The notes under the pieces: model-generated
Seen by the model: the letters and a program-made list of their open reading frames with translations, nothing else
The model's database searches: none
What the model was told of the DNA's origin: nothing
DNA from: T1SED10-198M sp003554345 [NCBI: Candidatus Sumerlaeota bacterium]
GTDB taxonomy: Bacteria > Sumerlaeota > T1SED10-198M
Length of the DNA: 10,726 nucleotides
Assembly (NCBI GenBank): GCA_003554345.1
Contig: PWGE01000309.1
Coordinates: 1-10,726 of the forward strand
Direction: 5' to 3'
Part shown: in pieces, positions 7,503 through 10,726 of the stretch
Numbering within the stretch: the stretch's first letter is position 1
How the letters are laid out: every line of letters begins with the position of its first letter
Position numbers and translations under genes: made by a program

Positions 7503-8649
7503 CCGAGGATGGAAATACTTTTCAGCTATTTTTCTTCTGTCTTTTCTTATAAGTTTTCATGCCGGGGCAGTCGAAAATGGAGAGGAAAGTGAAAAAAACG
7601 ATGACCCTTTTCCTGGCATGCAGGCAGTTTATATTCGACCAGAACCCCTGGAAAAGGAAGCAATAGAAGAGTACATGCAAAATATTGCACAGTGGGGTGC
7701 AGAAGAGGTTTTTATTGAAGTAAACTATAATAATAGAACGTTACACCATTCAGATATCTTTCCGGTAAGAGATTCAGAAAAGGATTGGTTCGAAAAACTG
7801 GTGGAAGCTGCCAGAGAAAATGACCTTGCGGTGCATGCGTGGATTAAAGTCTGTTATTGGGTACATACCGAAGAAGCCCTGGACGATTTTGATATACTTC
7901 AGGAAAATCCTCATTGGAAAGACATAAATCGTGAGGGTGAGTACCTTTCTGAAGGAGGTACTTACGAAGAAGAACATTTTATCTACGTAAATCCGGCTGT
8001 TCCGGGTGTACGGCAGGCTACTCATTCTTATATAGAAGAGTTGATGCAGTATGATATTGATGGTATAAGTATTGATTATATACGTTTTAAAGCTACTCGT
8101 GAAGATCCTCAATACTGGTATGGCTATAACCCTTATTCTGTTGAAAAATTTAAGGGGAAAACAGGTATCGATCCTCTGGAAATTGAACCCGATATTTCCA
8201 ATGAAGAGTTCATACAATGGATTGAATATAATGAAGAAATGCTGGCAGAGTTAGTGGGGAGTATTTCTGCTGTTATTCATCGTTTGAACGAGCAGATGGA
8301 AAAAGACGTCATTCTTTCGGCATCTCCCTTTACGGGTTATGAGACAGGAAAAGATTCTAAAATGCAAAATTGGTTCATATGGGATGAAGAACAGTATATA
8401 GACCTGTGGCTTCCTATGTGCATGAGTGTGGATATGGAAGATTTAAGAAAAGAAGTTGAAGAGGTGCAGGCGATGGGTTTGAATGCTCCTGAATATCCTG
8501 TTATTTATCCTGGCCAGCATGGTGTTCTCCATCCTCCAATGCAACCCCATTACGAGGTTATGAAGGAAACCGGCGTGGATAAATTTGCTGTTTTTTCTTA
8601 TAAACAGCTGAAAGAAGAATATAAAGATACAGGCTTTGAGGTGGATTAA
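7495..8649 (+). CDS. exported GHL10 (DUF187) glycosyl hydrolase-like protein, YngK/DigH-like
   Basis: 384 residues with a signal peptide (WKYFSAIFLLSFLISFHAGA, probable cleavage near residue 25), then a single TIM-barrel domain. Strand motifs appear in GHL10 order: MQAVYIRPE (42-50), EEVFIEVN (70-77), VHAWIKVC (113-120), FIYVNPAVPGVRQ (162-174), DIDGISIDYIRF (187-198), ILSASPF (273-279) and YIDLWLPM (301-308). D194 in the SIDYIR strand and acidic residues on the later strands are candidate catalytic positions. The family includes B. subtilis YngK and E. coli DigH (YddW); the latter cleaves peptidoglycan glycan strands stripped of stem peptides. It is shorter than many GHL10 proteins, with no added sugar-binding domain. 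Its ATG overlaps the preceding GH20 stop by eight bases, so the two are almost certainly made together and probably act on the same glycan. Inferred order: endo-cleavage by this protein, trimming of ends by GH20. Substrate untested. Confidence 0.8.
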   Translation: MNNRGWKYFSAIFLLSFLISFHAGAVENGEESEKNDDPFPGMQAVYIRPEPLEKEAIEEYMQNIAQWGAEEVFIEVNYNNRTLHHSDIFPVRDSEKDWFEKLVEAARENDLAVHAWIKVCYWVHTEEALDDFDILQENPHWKDINREGEYLSEGGTYEEEHFIYVNPAVPGVRQATHSYIEELMQYDIDGISIDYIRFKATREDPQYWYGYNPYSVEKFKGKTGIDPLEIEPDISNEEFIQWIEYNEEMLAELVGSISAVIHRLNEQMEKDVILSASPFTGYETGKDSKMQNWFIWDEEQYIDLWLPMCMSVDMEDLRKEVEEVQAMGLNAPEYPVIYPGQHGVLHPPMQPHYEVMKETGVDKFAVFSYKQLKEEYKDTGFEVD

Positions 8650-8715
8650 CTTAGAAAATTCAGGTACGGGAGCAGATTTCGGTTGTAGATTCTTTCCTGC
8701 TTTTACCGGATAAAC

Positions 8716-8744
8716 TTGATTTTCAGATGAAATACGAATATAAT
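8716..8744 (+). promoter_or_regulatory. sigma70-type promoter for the lipoprotein-serS genes
   Basis: TTGATT (8716-8721), a 17-base spacer, and a consensus TATAAT (8739-8744), placing the transcript start near 8751. This is the best promoter in the window and lies just after the hydrolase block. The in-frame ATG at 8727 falls between the -35 and -10, so it cannot be translated from this promoter. The rest of the 140-base gap (8650-8789) shows no gene or convincing terminator. Confidence 0.65.
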
Positions 8745-8789
8745 GGCGTCGTACTTTTGTTTTGTCAGAATATGTATTGGGAAGATGCG

Positions 8790-9659
8790 TTGAGAAAACT
8801 ATTTACCTGTCTACTGGTTCTTGCCAGCTTTTTTTTCATCACAGGGTGTTACCCGCGTTTACAGCAGGTTCAGCGAGAGATTAAGAGTCCGGAAGGACGC
8901 TATGGCTTATCTGAACCGCATTATACGGTGGTGGAAGAAAAGTACACCTTTTCCCGGCAAGAAGGAGAAGACGGCATATTCATACCTGTTTTTCTGAATA
9001 ATGAGCATCAGCTCGCATGGAAAACAACCTTTACACCTTCTCCTGATCAAAAAGTAAAAGATAATGATAAAACAATGGGATATTGGGAGTATCCTGAAGA
9101 TTCCCGGTCAAAAACCATACAGGTTACCGGCAAGGGATATCTATTGAATAAAAACACGTTTTATCCGCAGGAGGCTCAAAACACCGGACAGGCTTTCCAT
9201 TCCTTTATTCAAGAGAGGGCTATTGATTGGGAACAATTGAGGAGGGAAGTGGTCCTGACCGGGGATGATTTTGATGCCTTAAAGTTTGGCTTTGTCACCC
9301 TTATGAGTGAAAAAAGAAACGTGCCCGTTGAGGAAGGGTATGCTTATCTTACCCGTATTGCCCGTGAACATGAAATAAACTATAAATTTCCGTCAGGTTT
9401 CGTTATTCGTGATGGAGAATTGATACCACGGGTCTGGTTTGCTTTCCAGGGGCCACGTCAGGAATGGTGGTATATTGATCTGGAAAGTGCCCGTCGTCAG
9501 GATTCTTATTATTACTTCGGGAATATTACTGCCCGCCATTTGGTTCGTGAATATTTTTCGGAATATCAGGAGAATTATAGAGGAGTCGCTTCTGCTGCGG
9601 GACTGTATGACTATGATATCAATCTCCGCCGATATCGGCTGGTTCCGGAAACACCCTGA
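8790..9659 (+). CDS. putative lipoprotein with a degenerate transglutaminase-like domain
   Basis: From TTG at 8790 the product is 289 residues with a textbook lipoprotein signal: MRKLF, a hydrophobic core, and lipobox ITGC with the lipidated Cys at 20. I do not recognise it as a named family. Residues about 30-130 look beta-rich and polar (TVVEEKYTF, IFIPVFLNN). Residues about 175-232 follow the order of a transglutaminase core: a helix (EEGYAYLTRIAREHEI), a strand SGFV (202-205), RVWFAF (214-219) and WWYIDLES (226-233). The Cys expected before the helix is absent (VPVEEG) and the usual His in HAWVE is Arg (R214), while the Asp of the D-P/L strand is kept (D230). If homologous it would be catalytically dead, perhaps a peptide- or glycan-binding module. 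The start is inferred: GGGAAG just upstream is a modest ribosome site, ATG at 8772 would add six residues, and ATG at 8727 precedes the -10. It is followed 36 bases later by serS. Confidence 0.72.
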   Translation: MRKLFTCLLVLASFFFITGCYPRLQQVQREIKSPEGRYGLSEPHYTVVEEKYTFSRQEGEDGIFIPVFLNNEHQLAWKTTFTPSPDQKVKDNDKTMGYWEYPEDSRSKTIQVTGKGYLLNKNTFYPQEAQNTGQAFHSFIQERAIDWEQLRREVVLTGDDFDALKFGFVTLMSEKRNVPVEEGYAYLTRIAREHEINYKFPSGFVIRDGELIPRVWFAFQGPRQEWWYIDLESARRQDSYYYFGNITARHLVREYFSEYQENYRGVASAAGLYDYDINLRRYRLVPETP

Positions 9660-9682
9660 CATTCTTCAACATATACTACTGC

Positions 9683-9689
9683 GAGGGGG
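9683..9689 (+). promoter_or_regulatory. Shine-Dalgarno of serS
   Basis: GAGGGGG, six bases before ATG at 9696. It supports that start over the in-frame ATG at 9705. Confidence 0.65.
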
Positions 9690-9695
9690 AAAAGT

Positions 9696-10726
9696 ATGAT
9701 TGAGATGAAGTTTATTCGGGAAAATAAGGAGTATGTGAAGCAGAAAGCAGCTTTGAAAAATGAGAAGGTGGATATTGATGGGTTAGTGGATTTGATGGAA
9801 GAAAAAAATGAACTGCAACAAAAAGCAGATTGTTTGAAGCAGGAACGAAATGAAAACAGTAAAAAGATTGGAGAATTAAAGAGAAAGAAAGAAGATGCCA
9901 GCCATTTAATGGAAAGTATGCGCAGCCTCAGTAAAAAAATCAAAGAAACTGATCAGGAGTTGACAGAGCTTCAGGAAGCAATTCAGAAAAGACTGGATTG
10001 GGTTCCCAATCTTCCTCATAAGTCAGTGCCGGTGGGTAAAAGTGAAGAGGATAATGTTGTGGTTTCTTCATGCGGGAAACTTCCTGACCTGGACTTTAAA
10101 CCTCAACCTCATTGGACACTTGGAGAAGAACTGGGTATTCTGGATCTGACCGCGGGAGCCAGGATTGCGGGAAGTAATTTCCCTCTTTTCAAAGGGAAAG
10201 GATGTCGCCTTATAAGGGCTCTGGTTTCTTTTATGCTGGATATACATACAGAAAAGCATGGTTACCAGGAAGTATGGCCTCCTTATCTGGTACGTGAAAG
10301 TGCCATGTACGGGACAGGACAATTACCCAAATTGCGCGAGGATATGTATTATACGGAGGAAGATGAATATTTTCTTATTCCTACCGCTGAAGTTCCATTA
10401 ACAAATATCCATCGTGATGAGATTCTATCGGTAGGTCAACTCCCTGTCTACTATACTGCCTGGACCCCCTGTTTTCGAAGAGAAGCGGGTTCGTATGGAA
10501 AAGATACCCGGGGTGTTCTCAGGGTACATCAGTTTGATAAAGTGGAAATGGTGCAACTCGTAGATCCTGAGCGATCGTATGAGCAGCTTGAAGTGTTACG
10601 GTTTCATGCTGAGGAAATACTTCAGCTGTTGGAACTTCCCTACCGGGTGGTTGAACTCTGTACGGCAGACCTGAGTTTTGCGGCTGCAAAATGCTATGAT
10701 TTAGAGGTGTATGCTGCCGGTGTTGA
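9696..10726 (+). CDS. serS: seryl-tRNA synthetase, 5' part (truncated by window end)
   Basis: 343 complete codons are visible, with no stop before the window ends; bacterial SerRS is usually about 420-430 residues, so roughly 80 are missing. The enzyme activates serine with ATP and charges tRNA-Ser in the cytosol (class II). Residues 1-110 form the charged antiparallel coiled-coil arm that grips the long variable arm of tRNA-Ser (MIEMKFIRENKEYVK, then Lys/Glu-rich helices). The catalytic domain shows GTGQLPK (206-212), the serine-binding TAE (230-232), class II motif 2 beginning CFRREAGSYGKDTRG (259-273) with HQFDKVEMV (278-286), and the CYDLEVYAAGV stretch (333-343), where the more usual residue after LEV is Trp. 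Motif 3 lies beyond the edge. It follows the lipoprotein by 36 bases, so it is probably read from the promoter at 8716-8744. No tRNA-Ser-like T-box leader is seen. Confidence 0.95.
   Translation, partial: MIEMKFIRENKEYVKQKAALKNEKVDIDGLVDLMEEKNELQQKADCLKQERNENSKKIGELKRKKEDASHLMESMRSLSKKIKETDQELTELQEAIQKRLDWVPNLPHKSVPVGKSEEDNVVVSSCGKLPDLDFKPQPHWTLGEELGILDLTAGARIAGSNFPLFKGKGCRLIRALVSFMLDIHTEKHGYQEVWPPYLVRESAMYGTGQLPKLREDMYYTEEDEYFLIPTAEVPLTNIHRDEILSVGQLPVYYTAWTPCFRREAGSYGKDTRGVLRVHQFDKVEMVQLVDPERSYEQLEVLRFHAEEILQLLELPYRVVELCTADLSFAAAKCYDLEVYAAGV

Noticed and set aside
7774-8217. Long minus-strand open frame across the GHL10 gene
   Set aside because: It is antisense to a gene with clear family motifs, and its own translation is Phe/Ile/Arg-rich with no recognisable domain or ribosome site.
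8670-8703. Inverted pair AGCAG / CTGCT followed by TTTT after the GHL10 gene
   Set aside because: A five-pair stem with a loop of more than 20 bases is not a credible terminator.
9672-9677. TATACT before serS as a possible -10
   Set aside because: No reasonable -35 at 15-19 bases upstream; serS is more simply read from the promoter at 8716-8744.
9611-9943. Minus-strand open frame across the lipoprotein end and serS start
   Set aside because: It is the antisense shadow of the lysine/glutamate-rich SerRS coiled coil, which reads as Phe/Ser/Leu-rich on the other strand.
1-10726. tRNA, rRNA, CRISPR arrays, insertion sequences, riboswitches
   Set aside because: Read-through on both strands showed no cloverleaf ends, regular short repeats, transposase motifs or long structured leaders; gaps are too short to hold most of these.

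Overview
The window reads left to right on one strand, with every supportable gene on +. It is a moderate-GC (about 44% by eye) bacterial chromosome segment. Several products have Sec signal peptides and one has a lipobox, so a cell with an outer envelope compartment is likely. The exported proteins are rich in Asp/Glu, which would fit a saline or alkaline habitat. The mix resembles free-living or sediment Spirochaetota, but no marker here fixes the phylum, so treat that as a weak guess.

Layout. Positions 1-234 hold the C-terminal end of a LemA-family protein. Five bases later comes miaB (240-1550), a tRNA methylthiotransferase, whose 3' end overlaps an exported TPR-like protein (1525-2268). 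A large exported GH20-like hexosaminidase with a C-terminal CBM9-like domain follows (2315-4852). After a 106-base gap with a candidate promoter lies a second, clearly paralogous GH20-like/CBM9-like protein (4959-7502, TTG start). Its stop overlaps an exported GHL10 (DUF187, YngK/DigH-like) glycosyl hydrolase-like protein (7495-8649). A 140-base gap holds a good sigma70-type promoter, followed by a lipoprotein (8790-9659) whose C-terminal half looks like a transglutaminase fold without its catalytic Cys and His. The 5' part of serS (seryl-tRNA synthetase) closes the window and is cut by its end.

How the genes fit together. The central block of three exported hydrolase-type proteins (two GH20-like, one GHL10) probably works on one GlcNAc-containing glycan outside the cytoplasm. 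Peptidoglycan glycan strands are one candidate, because the E. coli GHL10 member DigH cleaves denuded glycan; an environmental polysaccharide is the other. No transporter, sensor or sugar kinase lies in the window to settle the substrate. The block sits between housekeeping genes for tRNA modification and charging. The most notable items are the duplicated divergent GH20 enzymes, their translational linkage to the GHL10 protein, and the apparently dead transglutaminase-like lipoprotein. No RNA genes, mobile elements, CRISPR arrays or convincing terminators were seen. The largest gene-free stretches are 106 and 140 bases.
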